From Endozoicomonas sp965208385 (GTDB lineage Bacteria > Pseudomonadota > Gammaproteobacteria > Pseudomonadales > Endozoicomonadaceae), in assembly GCA_965208385.1 (NCBI GenBank), contig CBDBOO010000021.1, positions 39,756 through 103,755 of the forward strand: 64,000 nt of DNA, written 5' to 3'. The position numbers were made by a program, and so were the translations under genes. Below, piece by piece: positions 51,496-61,235 of the stretch (position 1 is its first letter; the number at the start of each line of letters is the position of its first letter). The notes beneath the pieces were generated by a model. That model did no database searches. It worked only from the letters and a program-made list of their open reading frames with translations, and was not told where the DNA came from.

Positions 51496-54234
51496 ATGTT
51501 TGCTTCTTTTGTAAAGAAAATTGTAGGCAGCCGGAATGACCGGCAGCTAAAAAGGATGGGTAAACTGGTCAAGAGTGTAAATGCTCTTGAGGAAAGTATT
51601 GCCACACTGACAGATGATGAGCTGAAAGCTAAAACGGCTGAGTTCCGTGACCGTTATGGTAAGGGGGAAACTCTCGATGACTTGCTTCCAGAGGCTTTTG
51701 CCGTGGTGCGGGAGGCTGGAAAGCGGATCATGGGAATGCGTCATTTTGATGCCCAGCTGGTTGGCGGTATTACCCTTCAGGAAGGTCGTATAGCTGAGAT
51801 GCGAACCGGTGAGGGTAAAACCCTGGTAGCTACTCTACCGGCCTATCTTAATGCTATTCCTGCGGAAGGGGTGCATGTAGTCACGGTTAATGATTACCTT
51901 GCCCGCCGTGATGCCAGCTGGATGCGACCGCTGTATGAGTTCCTGGGTATGACGGTAGGTGTCGTAGTACCTATGCAGGAGCAGGAAGAGAAACGCGCAG
52001 CTTATCGCTGTGACATAACTTATGGTACCAATAACGAATTCGGATTTGATTATCTGCGCGACAACATGGCTTTCCGAAAGGAAGATAAAGCTCAGCGAGA
52101 GTTATTTTATGCCATCGTCGATGAGGTTGACTCAATTCTTATTGATGAAGCCAGAACGCCGTTAATCATATCAGGACCAGCCGAAGACTCATCTGAACTT
52201 TATAAGACAATGAATCGTCTGGTACCACTCCTTAGCCGTCAGGAAGAACTCCCTGAAGGTGAGGAAGAGGTCGAGCTGACGGGCCACTATTCCCTGGATG
52301 AAAAAACACGTCAGGTAGAGTTGAATGAACTGGGTCACCAGTTTATCGAGGAGCTTCTTCAAAAAGAAGGCATGCTGCCTGACGGTGAAAGCCTCTATGC
52401 TTCTAATAATCTGAATTTACTTCATCATGTGAATGCTGCACTGAAAGCGAATGTGCTGTTTAATCGGGATGTTGAATATATTGTCCAGAATGATGAAGTG
52501 ATGCTGGTTGATGAGCACACTGGCCGGACTATGCCGGGCAGGCGTTTATCTGAAGGTCTGCATCAGGCAATTGAAGCGAAAGAAGGGCTTAATATTCAGT
52601 CAGAAAGCCAGACCCTTGCATCCACTACGTTCCAGAATTATTTCCGTAATTTCGATAAATTGTCCGGTATGACTGGGACAGCGGATACTGAAGCATTTGA
52701 ATTTCGACAGATTTATGGCCTGGATGTGGTCGTTATTCCAACTCATAAACCCATGACCCGTAAAGACGGCAATGATCTGGTTTATCTGACAATCGGTGAA
52801 AAGTACGACGCCATCATTGCCGATATTGAAGAAACGGTAAAAGAAAAACGACCTATCCTGGTAGGCACGGCCTCGATTGAGTCTTCAGAATTGTTATCCG
52901 GAGCTTTACTCAAGGCCGGTATTGAGCATCAGGTTCTTAATGCCAAGTACCATGAGAGGGAAGCTGAAATTATTGCACAGGCCGGTCGCCCTGGCGCGGT
53001 AACTATTGCTACCAATATGGCTGGACGTGGTACCGATATTATTCTGGGTGGTAACTGGGAGGCGGAGATAGCCGCTCTGGATGATCCCTCTCAGGATCAG
53101 ATTGATCAGATCAAGGCTGATTGGCAAAAGCTGCATAGAGGCGTATTAGAAGCTGGTGGTCTTCATATTATCGGTACCGAGCGTCATGAGTCACGTCGGA
53201 TTGATAACCAGCTGAGAGGGCGTTCAGGCCGTCAGGGTGATCCGGGATCCTCCCGTTTCTATCTGTCACTGGAAGATAACCTGATGCGGATATTTGCATC
53301 AGATCGCGTTAAGAGCTTTATGAAAGCTCTCGGTATGGAAAAAGGTGAGGCCATAGAGCATCGAATGGTGACCAATGCCATTGAGAAGGCTCAGCGCAAA
53401 GTTGAAGGTCGTAACTTCGATATTCGTAAGCAGTTACTTGAATACGATGATGTTGCAAATGATCAGCGTAAGGTTATGTACACCCAGCGTAATGAGCTAT
53501 TGAATGCTGAGGATGTAGCTTCCAGTATTGAAGCACTACGTGATGATGTAGTTCATGGGGTTGTCAGTCAGCATATACCTCCACAGAGTTTGGAAGAACA
53601 GTGGGATATAAAAGGGCTTGAAGAAAAGCTGGCTGGAGAACTCGGTGAGAAAATGCCGATTCAGCAATGGCTGGACGAAGACGATCGTTTGGATGAGGAT
53701 GCTCTCAGAGAGCGTATTCTAGAAGGCGTCATAGCAGCGTACAAGCAGAAGGAAGAGCTTGCAGGTGCTGAAGTTTTACGAAATTTTGAAAAACATATAC
53801 TACTTCGTATCATGGATGACAAGTGGAAAGAACATCTTGCCACCATGGATCACCTGCGTCAGGGTATTCATCTCCGGGGTTATGCCCAGAAGAACCCTAA
53901 GCAGGAATACAAGCGGGAAGCCTTTGAGCTATTTCAGCAGATGCTGGAGGACATAAAGTCCGATACTATTCGAATTATTTCCCATGTTCAGGTGCAGCAG
54001 GATGACCGTACTGAAGAGATGGAGCGGGAACGTCGGGAAGAAATGGCCCAGCGTATGCAATTTCAGCATGCTCAGGCTCAGTCATCCGTAGAGACTGATC
54101 AGGGAAATCCGGAGCAGGAAGGTGCTGAGCCTGCGCAGCCATTTGTCCGTGAAGGTCGTAAGGTAGGGCGTAATGATGCCTGTCCATGTGGTTCCGGCAA
54201 AAAGTACAAGCAGTGTCACGGAAAGATAGCCTGA
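51496..54234 (+). CDS. secA: Protein translocase ATPase SecA
   Basis: A 912-aa motor of the Sec pathway. NBD1: MRTGEGKTLVATLPAYLNAI (Walker A) and AIVDEVDSILIDEARTPL (DEAD-like). Preprotein-binding domain follows. NBD2: TNMAGRGTDIILGGNWEAE and the RQGDPGSSRFYLSLEDNLMRIF block. The C-terminus has the zinc motif NDACPCGSGKKYKQCHG for SecB and ribosome contact. The long spacer is rich in Gln and Glu. ATG 51496; the ribosome site is weak. Confidence 0.98.
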   Translation: MFASFVKKIVGSRNDRQLKRMGKLVKSVNALEESIATLTDDELKAKTAEFRDRYGKGETLDDLLPEAFAVVREAGKRIMGMRHFDAQLVGGITLQEGRIAEMRTGEGKTLVATLPAYLNAIPAEGVHVVTVNDYLARRDASWMRPLYEFLGMTVGVVVPMQEQEEKRAAYRCDITYGTNNEFGFDYLRDNMAFRKEDKAQRELFYAIVDEVDSILIDEARTPLIISGPAEDSSELYKTMNRLVPLLSRQEELPEGEEEVELTGHYSLDEKTRQVELNELGHQFIEELLQKEGMLPDGESLYASNNLNLLHHVNAALKANVLFNRDVEYIVQNDEVMLVDEHTGRTMPGRRLSEGLHQAIEAKEGLNIQSESQTLASTTFQNYFRNFDKLSGMTGTADTEAFEFRQIYGLDVVVIPTHKPMTRKDGNDLVYLTIGEKYDAIIADIEETVKEKRPILVGTASIESSELLSGALLKAGIEHQVLNAKYHEREAEIIAQAGRPGAVTIATNMAGRGTDIILGGNWEAEIAALDDPSQDQIDQIKADWQKLHRGVLEAGGLHIIGTERHESRRIDNQLRGRSGRQGDPGSSRFYLSLEDNLMRIFASDRVKSFMKALGMEKGEAIEHRMVTNAIEKAQRKVEGRNFDIRKQLLEYDDVANDQRKVMYTQRNELLNAEDVASSIEALRDDVVHGVVSQHIPPQSLEEQWDIKGLEEKLAGELGEKMPIQQWLDEDDRLDEDALRERILEGVIAAYKQKEELAGAEVLRNFEKHILLRIMDDKWKEHLATMDHLRQGIHLRGYAQKNPKQEYKREAFELFQQMLEDIKSDTIRIISHVQVQQDDRTEEMERERREEMAQRMQFQHAQAQSSVETDQGNPEQEGAEPAQPFVREGRKVGRNDACPCGSGKKYKQCHGKIA

Positions 54235-54254
54235 TTTTTATATAGGTTGAATTT

Positions 54255-54285
54255 AAAAAAAGGCCGCTTATAGCGGCCTTTTTTT
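54255..54285 (+). terminator. Intrinsic terminator after secA
   Basis: AGGCCGC pairs with GCGGCCT around TTATA, with A- and T-runs on both sides. Confidence 0.95.
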
Positions 54286-54381
54286 GTTGGTATAAAGTCT
54301 TTGGGAAATAAGAGCCGTCAAACTGTTGATTAAGTATGGATTCATTCCAGAGATAAGGCTGGCGCGCTTTTACTATGTTTA

Positions 54382-54542
54382 ATACCATTTCCGAATTCTA
54401 AATATGCTATTGCGCTGCCTTTTCAGACTCAGATCCAGCGTTGGAGTTCCTCGCCATAGCTACGACTATGACTCGTTACTCCGCTTTGCCTCTGAGCCAG
54501 AAAGGCATGTTCATAACGCCTATTAGAAACTGGCAATGGTAT
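54382..54542. mobile_element. Palindromic MITE-like element, copy 2 (between secA and argJ)
   Basis: A 161-bp copy of the element at 21763-21924 in opposite orientation; it starts ATACCATT and ends AATGGTAT, with the same long internal inverted repeat and flanking AA-TA / TA-TAA. It differs from copy 1 at about a dozen positions. It lies between the secA terminator and argJ. Confidence 0.87.
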
Positions 54543-54577
54543 AAGAACCCTCGAAATAAAGTATGACGGAGTAGGAT

Positions 54578-55795
54578 ATGGCGGTAGGACCAGGTGAGTG
54601 GCCAGAAGTGAAGCCGGTGAAAGGTTTCAGGTTGGGAACAGCGATGGCAGGAATCAAATCTGAAGGACGACGAGATCTCGTGGTGATGGGGTGGGATGAA
54701 GGCGCTACGGTAGCAGGCGTTTTCACCCAAAACCGATTCTGTGCAGCGCCTGTTTTATTGTCAAAAGAGAGGCTTGATAATGGGGGTCGATATTTTCTGA
54801 TCAATACCGGTAATGCCAATGCTGGTACGGGAAGTGAAGGGATCAGGGTTGCTGGAAAATCGACTCAGGCTCTTGCCGATCTGGTGGGCGTTGATAGCGA
54901 ATGTATATTGCCTTTTTCAACGGGTGTCATAGGTGAGCAGTTACCTCTGGATAAATTGATAGGTGGGCTGCCGGATGCTGTCAATACGATGGATGAAGAC
55001 AATTGGTATCAGGCGGGTGAAGGGATACTGACTACGGACACTCGGCCAAAAGGTGCGTGCAGGCAGTTTGAAGTTGAAGGTGTTGTTTATACGGTGTCGG
55101 GTATAAGTAAAGGTGCCGGGATGATCAAGCCGAATATGGCAACCATGCTGGCTTTCATTGCAACCGATGCGGCCATAGATAATCGCTTTCTGCAGAAAAT
55201 GCTCGACGAGATTACCAACCAGTCATTTAACAGGATATCCATAGACGGCGATACTTCTACAAACGACAGTTGCATGATCGTTGCAACGGGAGCTCGAAAT
55301 AATAAGCCCGTCAATGGAATGGGTGATGCTCTGGAGGATTCTCTATACAAGGCTGTGCGGGAGGTTGCAATAGAGCTGGCTCAAGCCATTGTCAGGGATG
55401 GTGAGGGAGCCAGTAAATTCGTTACTGTCCGGACCGAGCAGGCGGCTACCATTGAGGACGCTTTGGAGGTGTCGTATACCATAGCGCATTCACCATTGGT
55501 TAAAACGGCTCTTTATGCCAGTGACCCCAATTGGGGGCGTATTCTTGCTGCAATTGGTAGAGCGAAGATTGATAGTCTGGATATAAACAAGGTGTCAGTC
55601 TGGCTGGATAATGTTGCAATAGTTGAGAATGGCCAACCTGCAGGGAATTATACAGAAGCCGCCGGGCAGAAAGTCATGAATCAGGCGGAAATTATGATCC
55701 GTATTGTTCTGGGTTCTGGTAATGCCAGTGATGAGATCTGGACAACAGATTTGTCTCACGATTATGTAAAGATTAATGCCGAGTATCGAACCTGA
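54578..55795 (+). CDS. argJ: Bifunctional ornithine acetyltransferase/N-acetylglutamate synthase
   Basis: A 405-aa Ntn-type enzyme of arginine synthesis that transfers acetyl from acetylornithine to glutamate. It self-cleaves before the nucleophile Thr in KPNMATMLAFIATDA (family motif). VAGVFTQNRFCAAPV and LINTGNANAGTGSEG form the N-terminal half, and the C-terminal half holds DSCMIVATG, GEGASKFVTV and DPNWGRILAAIGR. The TH-domain motif is normal. It follows the MITE by 35 bases, so the MITE may carry or disturb its promoter. The gene order secA-argJ-mutT is that of Pseudomonas. Confidence 0.96.
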   Translation: MAVGPGEWPEVKPVKGFRLGTAMAGIKSEGRRDLVVMGWDEGATVAGVFTQNRFCAAPVLLSKERLDNGGRYFLINTGNANAGTGSEGIRVAGKSTQALADLVGVDSECILPFSTGVIGEQLPLDKLIGGLPDAVNTMDEDNWYQAGEGILTTDTRPKGACRQFEVEGVVYTVSGISKGAGMIKPNMATMLAFIATDAAIDNRFLQKMLDEITNQSFNRISIDGDTSTNDSCMIVATGARNNKPVNGMGDALEDSLYKAVREVAIELAQAIVRDGEGASKFVTVRTEQAATIEDALEVSYTIAHSPLVKTALYASDPNWGRILAAIGRAKIDSLDINKVSVWLDNVAIVENGQPAGNYTEAAGQKVMNQAEIMIRIVLGSGNASDEIWTTDLSHDYVKINAEYRT

Positions 55796-55813
55796 TGAAT
55801 CGGGGAGAAACAT

Positions 55814-56773
55814 GTGACCAATAGCATACTGGAAAGAAAGGTGGTGCATGTGGCTGTGGCTGTCATCAGGGGCGAAGATGGCAGACTGCTGATAGCAAAG
55901 AGACCAGATGATAAGCATATGGGGGGGCTGTGGGAATTTCCTGGAGGCAAGGTTGAAACAGGTGAAAATGTTCAAAATGCATTGAGGCGGGAATTGAAGG
56001 AAGAGTTGGCTGTTCAGGTAACAGAATTTTCCCCATTGATTCAGATTCGTCACCACTATCCGGATAAATCAGTTCATCTGGATACATGGATAGTCTCAGG
56101 GCTGCTAGGGCAGGCCGTTGGAAATGAAGGGCAGGAAATTCGATGGGTAAAGCCAGAAGAATTGGTGCAGTTTGCTTTTCCAGAAGCGAATAAACCTATT
56201 GTTAATGCAGTGCTCCTTCCGGATCAATACATGATCACCGGTAAGTTTGACGTTGAATCTGAGTTGTTTGAAAAAGTGACGAAGGCAATTAATGAAGGTG
56301 TTGCCTTGATTCAGTTCAGAGCTCCCTGGCTGAGTAGGGGCAGCTATCTTGATATTGCTAAACGCCTGTCAGCGTATGCTAAAGAAAAACAGACCAGATT
56401 GATTGTGAAGGGTGATCTTGATCTGATTTCAGAAGATTGGTGTCAGGGTATTCATCTGACCTCTGGTCAGCTTAGAGATCTAAAGGGTCTCAAGGTGCAC
56501 CATGAAGGGAAATGGCTGGCTGCATCCTGTCATGATCTAACAGAGCTGAATCTTGCTGTTAAATCAGGTATGGATTTTGCCACCCTTTCACCAATCAATG
56601 AGACGTCTTCCCACAAAGGTGCTGAGCTGTTGGGAATAGAGGCTGCAGCGGTATTGGTTGAAGAAATTGCTATGCCTGTATATCTTTTAGGTGGTATGGA
56701 TCTGACTTCGCTGGAAGCGGCTCAGAAGGCCGGTGCTCAGGGTGTTGCAGCAATCAGTGCATTTTGGCACTAA
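55814..56773 (+). CDS. Fusion of a MutT-like Nudix hydrolase and a ThiE-like domain
   Basis: A 319-aa protein. The N-terminal 130 residues are a MutT-type Nudix domain that hydrolyses 8-oxo-dGTP. Its Nudix box is GGKVETGENVQNALRRELKEEL (G-x5-E-x7-REL-x-EE), with Ala in place of the usual Gly near the end. The C-terminal 185 residues have the TIM-barrel pattern of thiamine phosphate synthase (FEKVTKAINEGVALIQFRAPW ... GIHLTSGQL ... ASCHDLTELNLAVKSGMDFATLSPI). Active-site residues for thiamine phosphate synthesis look incomplete, so that half is probably not a functional ThiE. This fusion occurs in Pseudomonas and relatives. The start is GTG 55814, 19 bases after argJ, likely co-transcribed. 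Confidence 0.9.
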   Translation: MTNSILERKVVHVAVAVIRGEDGRLLIAKRPDDKHMGGLWEFPGGKVETGENVQNALRRELKEELAVQVTEFSPLIQIRHHYPDKSVHLDTWIVSGLLGQAVGNEGQEIRWVKPEELVQFAFPEANKPIVNAVLLPDQYMITGKFDVESELFEKVTKAINEGVALIQFRAPWLSRGSYLDIAKRLSAYAKEKQTRLIVKGDLDLISEDWCQGIHLTSGQLRDLKGLKVHHEGKWLAASCHDLTELNLAVKSGMDFATLSPINETSSHKGAELLGIEAAAVLVEEIAMPVYLLGGMDLTSLEAAQKAGAQGVAAISAFWH

Positions 56774-56795
56774 ACTCAATTATGTATTTGTTTAA

Positions 56796-58751
56796 CCGAC
56801 ATTCACCACCTAACCTGACATTTTCCTGATTTCTGCTATTTATCAAAAAAGCAAATATCAGGAAACAGCCTTATGCCTCCTATTCAATATCGCACTCAGA
56901 TTCAGAACATGGATCACCTCGGCCTGGTGGCAGGTATGTGCAAAGAGCTGGGCATAGCCGATCACATTGACAGACGTGCACCCAAGGTAGCGGATGAATG
57001 GAATGTCTCCCACGGTGAAGCCATTGTCGGCATGATCCTCAATGGCCTCGGCTTTACGGGGCAATCTCTCCATATGTTCCCCCAGTTCTTTGCCAATAAA
57101 CCTCTCAACAAACTGATCAGGGAAGGGATTAAACCAGAGCATTTAAACGACAAGATTCTGGGAAGAGCACTGGATGAACTCTTTGATCTGGATGTCAGTA
57201 AAGTCTATTTTGAGCTGGCTATCAAGGTTGCAACTCATCTCAAATTGCCTTGCGACGCGCTGAACCTTGATGGCACCGGCTTCCACGTCGATGGTCGTTA
57301 TAATAGCGATAGCGATCTGAGCGATGAAGACCTCAACTGCATCAGGCTTTGCAAAGGTTACAGCCGGGATCACCGCCCGGATTTGAACCAGGCCATATTG
57401 CTTCTGTTGACTGAAAACCGGGCAGGCATCCCATTGTTTATGAAAGCAACCAGTGGCAATGTGACTGATAAGACCAGTTTCAAACAGGTGGTTTCCAAGC
57501 ACTTGAAGAGTTTCAAAGCCGCACTGGAAGCCCGCTATTTTATTGGCGATGCAGCATTGTATGTGGCAGGGACAATCCAGGAACTTGACCAGCAGGATCA
57601 GCTGTTTATTTCCAGAGTTCCTCTCAATATTGGTGCCGCCAAAGAGCTGGTAAGGAGTGCGCCTTCACGAACCATGAAAGCAGTGGAGGGGTTTGACCAT
57701 TACGAAGCTACAGAAGTGTCGTCTAATTATGCGAACGTAGAGCAACGCTGGGTTTTGTTTCGCAACCAGCAACGCCAGGAAACCGAACAGAAGACGCTGA
57801 CAAGGCGTATGCAGAAAAAGTCTCTGAAAGAGTGCGAGAGACTGGAAAAGTTGAGCAAAAAAGCGTTCCAGTGCGAAGGGGAGGCCATGGAAGCCTTTAG
57901 GCAATGGCAGAAGCAGTCTGAACTTTGTCAGGCTGAGGCTCAGGTTATCGCCAAGCCCTGCTACAAGAGCAAAGGACGACCTGTTAATGGAGCGGAACCC
58001 GACCACCTGGATTATTACGTAACAAGTTGTTGCTCGATCGCTGTGCAAACCCGGCAGGATGCCGAAGCATCACTGGGTTGTTTTGTGCTGGCTACCAACG
58101 ACATTAATACTACTCGACTGGACAGCGCTGAACTACTGAGGACGTACAAATCACAGCAACAGGTTGAACGAGGCTTTCGCTTTCTAAAAAGTCCGGACTT
58201 TCTGGTGTCTTCCCTCTATCTGAAGAAACCGGAACGCATTGAGGCATTGTTAATGGTGATGACACTTTGCCTGATGGTCTATGCTGCTATCCAACATCGA
58301 ATCCGTTATGAGTTGAAGAAGCAGAGCCGAACGTTCCCGGACATGAAGAAAAAGCCAGCCCAGAACCCAACGGGCAGATGGATTTTCTGCTGCTTTGATG
58401 GCATTTATGTGCAGACGATCAACGGAACGGAGAAGCACGTGATTGGCATCTCGGAGAATCAGGCGACAATTATCTTTATATTAGGGTCAACGTACCAATC
58501 AATTTATTCCTGACTCAAGAGGGAGTGTGAGAGCAGCAAGATCAATGCACGGAGGCTTGTCCCTGTCATCTCCGGCTGCTGAAGGTGAGGTTTTTTCTTG
58601 TTTGTGTTTTTCATGAACGGATATCCATGAAAGGTTGATTGGGTACTCGTTATCAGGAGAAGTACGTTTATGCTTACAATAAGGTGGTCAAATTTCAAAA
58701 CCCTTGCGCTGCAGGGGTAGGGGAAATATCAAAGTAGGTGGTGAATGACGG
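56796..58751 (+). mobile_element. Intact IS1634-family insertion sequence
   Basis: A 1956-bp element with ends CCGACATTCACCACC and GGTGGTGAATGACGG, flanked by a 6-bp target duplication GTTTAA (56790-56795 and 58752-58757). The same ends appear at 2752-7520. It carries one intact transposase gene. It lies 22 bases after the Nudix-ThiE gene and about 36 bases before the next gene. Confidence 0.95.
56873..58513 (+). CDS. IS1634-family transposase (intact)
   Basis: A 546-aa DDE transposase. The N-terminal DUF4277-like domain is MDHLGLVAGMCKELGIADHIDRR. The DDE core has LDGTGFHVDGRY (Asp), YFIGDAALYV (Asp) and a C-terminal Glu in QQQVERGFRFLKSP. Central residues 280-340 are rich in charged residues and look like a coiled coil. 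ATG 56873 follows GGAAACAG. It differs from the broken copy at 2990-7443 by few substitutions but lacks that copy's indels. Confidence 0.95.
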   Translation: MPPIQYRTQIQNMDHLGLVAGMCKELGIADHIDRRAPKVADEWNVSHGEAIVGMILNGLGFTGQSLHMFPQFFANKPLNKLIREGIKPEHLNDKILGRALDELFDLDVSKVYFELAIKVATHLKLPCDALNLDGTGFHVDGRYNSDSDLSDEDLNCIRLCKGYSRDHRPDLNQAILLLLTENRAGIPLFMKATSGNVTDKTSFKQVVSKHLKSFKAALEARYFIGDAALYVAGTIQELDQQDQLFISRVPLNIGAAKELVRSAPSRTMKAVEGFDHYEATEVSSNYANVEQRWVLFRNQQRQETEQKTLTRRMQKKSLKECERLEKLSKKAFQCEGEAMEAFRQWQKQSELCQAEAQVIAKPCYKSKGRPVNGAEPDHLDYYVTSCCSIAVQTRQDAEASLGCFVLATNDINTTRLDSAELLRTYKSQQQVERGFRFLKSPDFLVSSLYLKKPERIEALLMVMTLCLMVYAAIQHRIRYELKKQSRTFPDMKKKPAQNPTGRWIFCCFDGIYVQTINGTEKHVIGISENQATIIFILGSTYQSIYS

Positions 58752-58793
58752 GTTTAAATAATATTTCGCTTAATTTATGCAACAGGAATGCAT

Positions 58794-60056
58794 ATGCCTA
58801 CGGGAAAGGCTGATAGAACAGGGAGTGTTCCTGGTTCATTACCAGCGAAAGATGGCTCAGATCTGGATAAAATCTCGGAAGGCTTTGATTCTCAAACAAG
58901 AAAGGTTTCAGGGATTCCCGGTCAAACGTTTCTGAACAGGTTGGTTTCAATAAGGCAGAAGTGGTTAAGTCAGCGCACTATTGAAAAGAAGCCGGCCATT
59001 ACCGAAGAAACAGACTACCACCGGCAGTACGGTATGCAGGGCAATGAAAAAAAGCCCAGTATGAATCATCGCCCCTTCAATGAATTTTGGCAGAGCAAAA
59101 CACTGCAGAAGCCGGTCAATTACACCGTGGATCATCGATTGATGAAGATCAGGGGTGAGAATGGCAGACTTCTGGATACTGAGGGTGAATGGCACATTAA
59201 AACGCCGGGTAAGGAAAGTGGTCGTGAGCGATTGAAACGTTTTTTTCAGAAAATTATCTATCACATCACCGGTCAGGATTATAAAGCTCATTTTTACGAT
59301 GATCTGCAATTACTGGTCCAAAAAGAAGTTCTGGCTGCAAATCTCTACAAGGCGGTAGTTCTGGAAGATGAAAATCCAGATCTGGATTTTGATCAGCAAT
59401 TTCGTTGCGGCTACAGCTATGATGAAATTAACGATCATCATTGTGTTGCGATCCGGGATTTGGAAGGTTTTAAAGAAGCTGCTCAGCTGTATGACCCTTA
59501 TGTAGAAAAACCTGAGTTTTTAATTTTTGATGAAGATCATAATCCTGCGACAGATCTTGTTATTCGCCGTTTTTTACTGGGAGATGAAGATTATCTGAAG
59601 CTGGAAAACTACATGTATAAAGCAAGAAATGACCAGAAAGCCCGTACACGACTGTATTGTATTGATTTTGGTATGGCTTTTTATAATCTTTTTTATCTGC
59701 CAAAAAATTGCAGTTTGAAGATGTTTAAGCACAGGCTATTTACTCCTTCAGATAAACATAGGGTTCAATATCTCAATAAGCCTACGATGATGACTGTCAT
59801 ACAGGGAATGAGTTCGTCGCAGATGGAAAGGGGTGTGGAGTCGGCGCTGAAAAAAATAGCCAGGATGAGTGATTCGCTGTTAGAGCAGCAAACTAGACAT
59901 ATTTATAATAAAGAGGCCCGGCTATCTATTCTGGTTATGCTTAAATTTAAAAGGCAGCAGGCTCGAGCCCTATTGGATTCTGATGAGCCGTGGCCTGTTG
60001 AACCAGGGAGAAAAATCAGTGACGGATCAATAGCTCGTCGCTCTCGGAACTCATAA
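58794..60056 (+). CDS. Unrecognised protein, possibly with an atypical kinase fold
   Basis: A protein of 420 aa. I do not recognise a family. Residues 1-110 look disordered and charged. A folded part follows, with LGDEDYLKLENYMY (Asp264 and Asn272 in this numbering) and, about 20 residues later, RLYCIDFGMAFYN, which resembles the metal-binding IDFG motif. The pair is reminiscent of the GD...N and IDFG motifs of actin-fragmin or phosphoinositide-type kinases, but spacing differs and no nucleotide-binding Lys or Gly loop is clear. ATG 58794 is chosen since AGGA precedes it by six bases; ATG 58788 is too close. The IS1634 element lies just upstream, so its native promoter may be cut off. Its 3' end overlaps yacG, convergent, by 41 bases. 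Confidence 0.6.
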   Translation: MPTGKADRTGSVPGSLPAKDGSDLDKISEGFDSQTRKVSGIPGQTFLNRLVSIRQKWLSQRTIEKKPAITEETDYHRQYGMQGNEKKPSMNHRPFNEFWQSKTLQKPVNYTVDHRLMKIRGENGRLLDTEGEWHIKTPGKESGRERLKRFFQKIIYHITGQDYKAHFYDDLQLLVQKEVLAANLYKAVVLEDENPDLDFDQQFRCGYSYDEINDHHCVAIRDLEGFKEAAQLYDPYVEKPEFLIFDEDHNPATDLVIRRFLLGDEDYLKLENYMYKARNDQKARTRLYCIDFGMAFYNLFYLPKNCSLKMFKHRLFTPSDKHRVQYLNKPTMMTVIQGMSSSQMERGVESALKKIARMSDSLLEQQTRHIYNKEARLSILVMLKFKRQQARALLDSDEPWPVEPGRKISDGSIARRSRNS

Positions 60057-60216
60057 TATCATCGAAAGATGGATCTCCGGCTATGCTGTGTTCTTCCTTG
60101 GCCCATGCACCAAAATCAATTAATTTACAGCGCTCAGTGCAGAATGGGCGAAATTTGTTGTGGGTGTCCCACTCGGTCTTTTTACCGCATTGCGGGCATT
60201 TTACTTCAATTGACAT
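60016..60216 (-). CDS. yacG: DNA gyrase inhibitor YacG
   Basis: A 66-aa zinc protein that binds GyrB and inhibits gyrase in E. coli. Zinc ligands are CPQCGKK near residues 7-13 and the later Cys pair in FCTERCKLID, then GAWAKEEHSI. It is the family's usual length. It is convergent with, and overlaps, the preceding gene. In other bacteria it is near mutT or coaE. Confidence 0.94.
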   Translation of the reverse strand: MSIEVKCPQCGKKTEWDTHNKFRPFCTERCKLIDFGAWAKEEHSIAGDPSFDDIMSSESDELLIRH

Positions 60217-60282
60217 TTGGCCGGGACTCTTGGGTCGGGTGCCATCGCCAGAACTTCAGGCTGACGATGACATTCTGATAAA

Positions 60283-61191
60283 TTAAAGGGATGTTGGCGG
60301 AGTTGGGGTGATGGCTGATTCGTTTGCTGTTTCAGAACTGCCGATCAGGCCAAAGGATAATGTACTCCAGATTGAAGGGTCAACATCGTCATAGACCTTA
60401 TATCCGACAAAACTGCCCTGGGAATCAAGGGATTGATGATCAGGATAATTGAGCTTTAACACGGCCAGTGCTTCATTAGCTGGCTCGGGAAGACCAAGGT
60501 GCTGATAACCTTCAATCATGATGGACAGGGCTTCTGGAACGGCAGGTGTACGTTGCATATTCTCAACAACGTAACGTCCGCGATTGACTGCTGCCACGTA
60601 TGCTTTGCGCTTCAGGTAATAGCTGGCAGCATGAATTTCATAGGCAGCCATTCTGTTACGAAGTGCGATCATGCGCTGACGTGCATCCGGTGCGTATTTA
60701 CTGTCAGGATAGCGATTCAGTAATTCGGAGAATTCATTGAAGGATGTTCTTGCCTGACCGGGGTCTCTGCTGCTCAGATCGATAGGCATGTAGCGCTCTA
60801 TCAATCCCATAGCTGCAGTATTGGATGCCAGACCTTTCATGTAGAACGCATAATCCACATCGTTATGTTGTGGATGCAACCGGATAAATCGATCGGCAGC
60901 TGCTTTGGAAGCTTCAGGTTCTGCATTTTTGAAATAAGCATAGATAATATCCAACTGGGACTGTTCTGCAAATGAACCAAATGGATAGCGTGATTCCAGC
61001 GTTCTGAGTGCTTTTATGGCTTCAGAATAGCGGTTTTTGTTGAGTGCCTTATTGGCTTGCTGGTAGAGTTCTGCTTCTGATAGAGACTCAGACAGTCTAT
61101 CCTTTTCGCCGTCTGTGGCGCATCCTGACAGAATGGCTGCGAAGAATAACGCAGGCAGTAATCGGGTCAGTTTAGATGTAAATATTGTCAT
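60283..61191 (-). CDS. bamD: Outer-membrane assembly lipoprotein BamD
   Basis: A 302-aa lipoprotein of the BAM complex that inserts beta-barrel proteins. The signal ends at ILSGC (Cys24). Five TPR-like repeats run through the mature part (ELYQQANKALNKNRYSEAIKALRTLESRYPFGSFAEQ, YAFYMKGLASNTAAMG, RDPGQARTSFNEFSELLNRYPDSKYAPDAR, YYLKRKAYVAAVNRGRYVVENMQRT). A longer C-terminal tail with a Ser-rich end follows. ATG 61191 is chosen because MTIFTSKLTRLLPALF is signal-like; the frame opens further to GTG 61224 without improvement. It diverges from rluD, as in Pseudomonas. Confidence 0.95.
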   Translation of the reverse strand: MTIFTSKLTRLLPALFFAAILSGCATDGEKDRLSESLSEAELYQQANKALNKNRYSEAIKALRTLESRYPFGSFAEQSQLDIIYAYFKNAEPEASKAAADRFIRLHPQHNDVDYAFYMKGLASNTAAMGLIERYMPIDLSSRDPGQARTSFNEFSELLNRYPDSKYAPDARQRMIALRNRMAAYEIHAASYYLKRKAYVAAVNRGRYVVENMQRTPAVPEALSIMIEGYQHLGLPEPANEALAVLKLNYPDHQSLDSQGSFVGYKVYDDVDPSIWSTLSFGLIGSSETANESAITPTPPTSL

Positions 61192-61235
61192 GGCGTCGAT
61201 TGGTTTCCGTACTCCGGCACACAATTATTGAAGAT

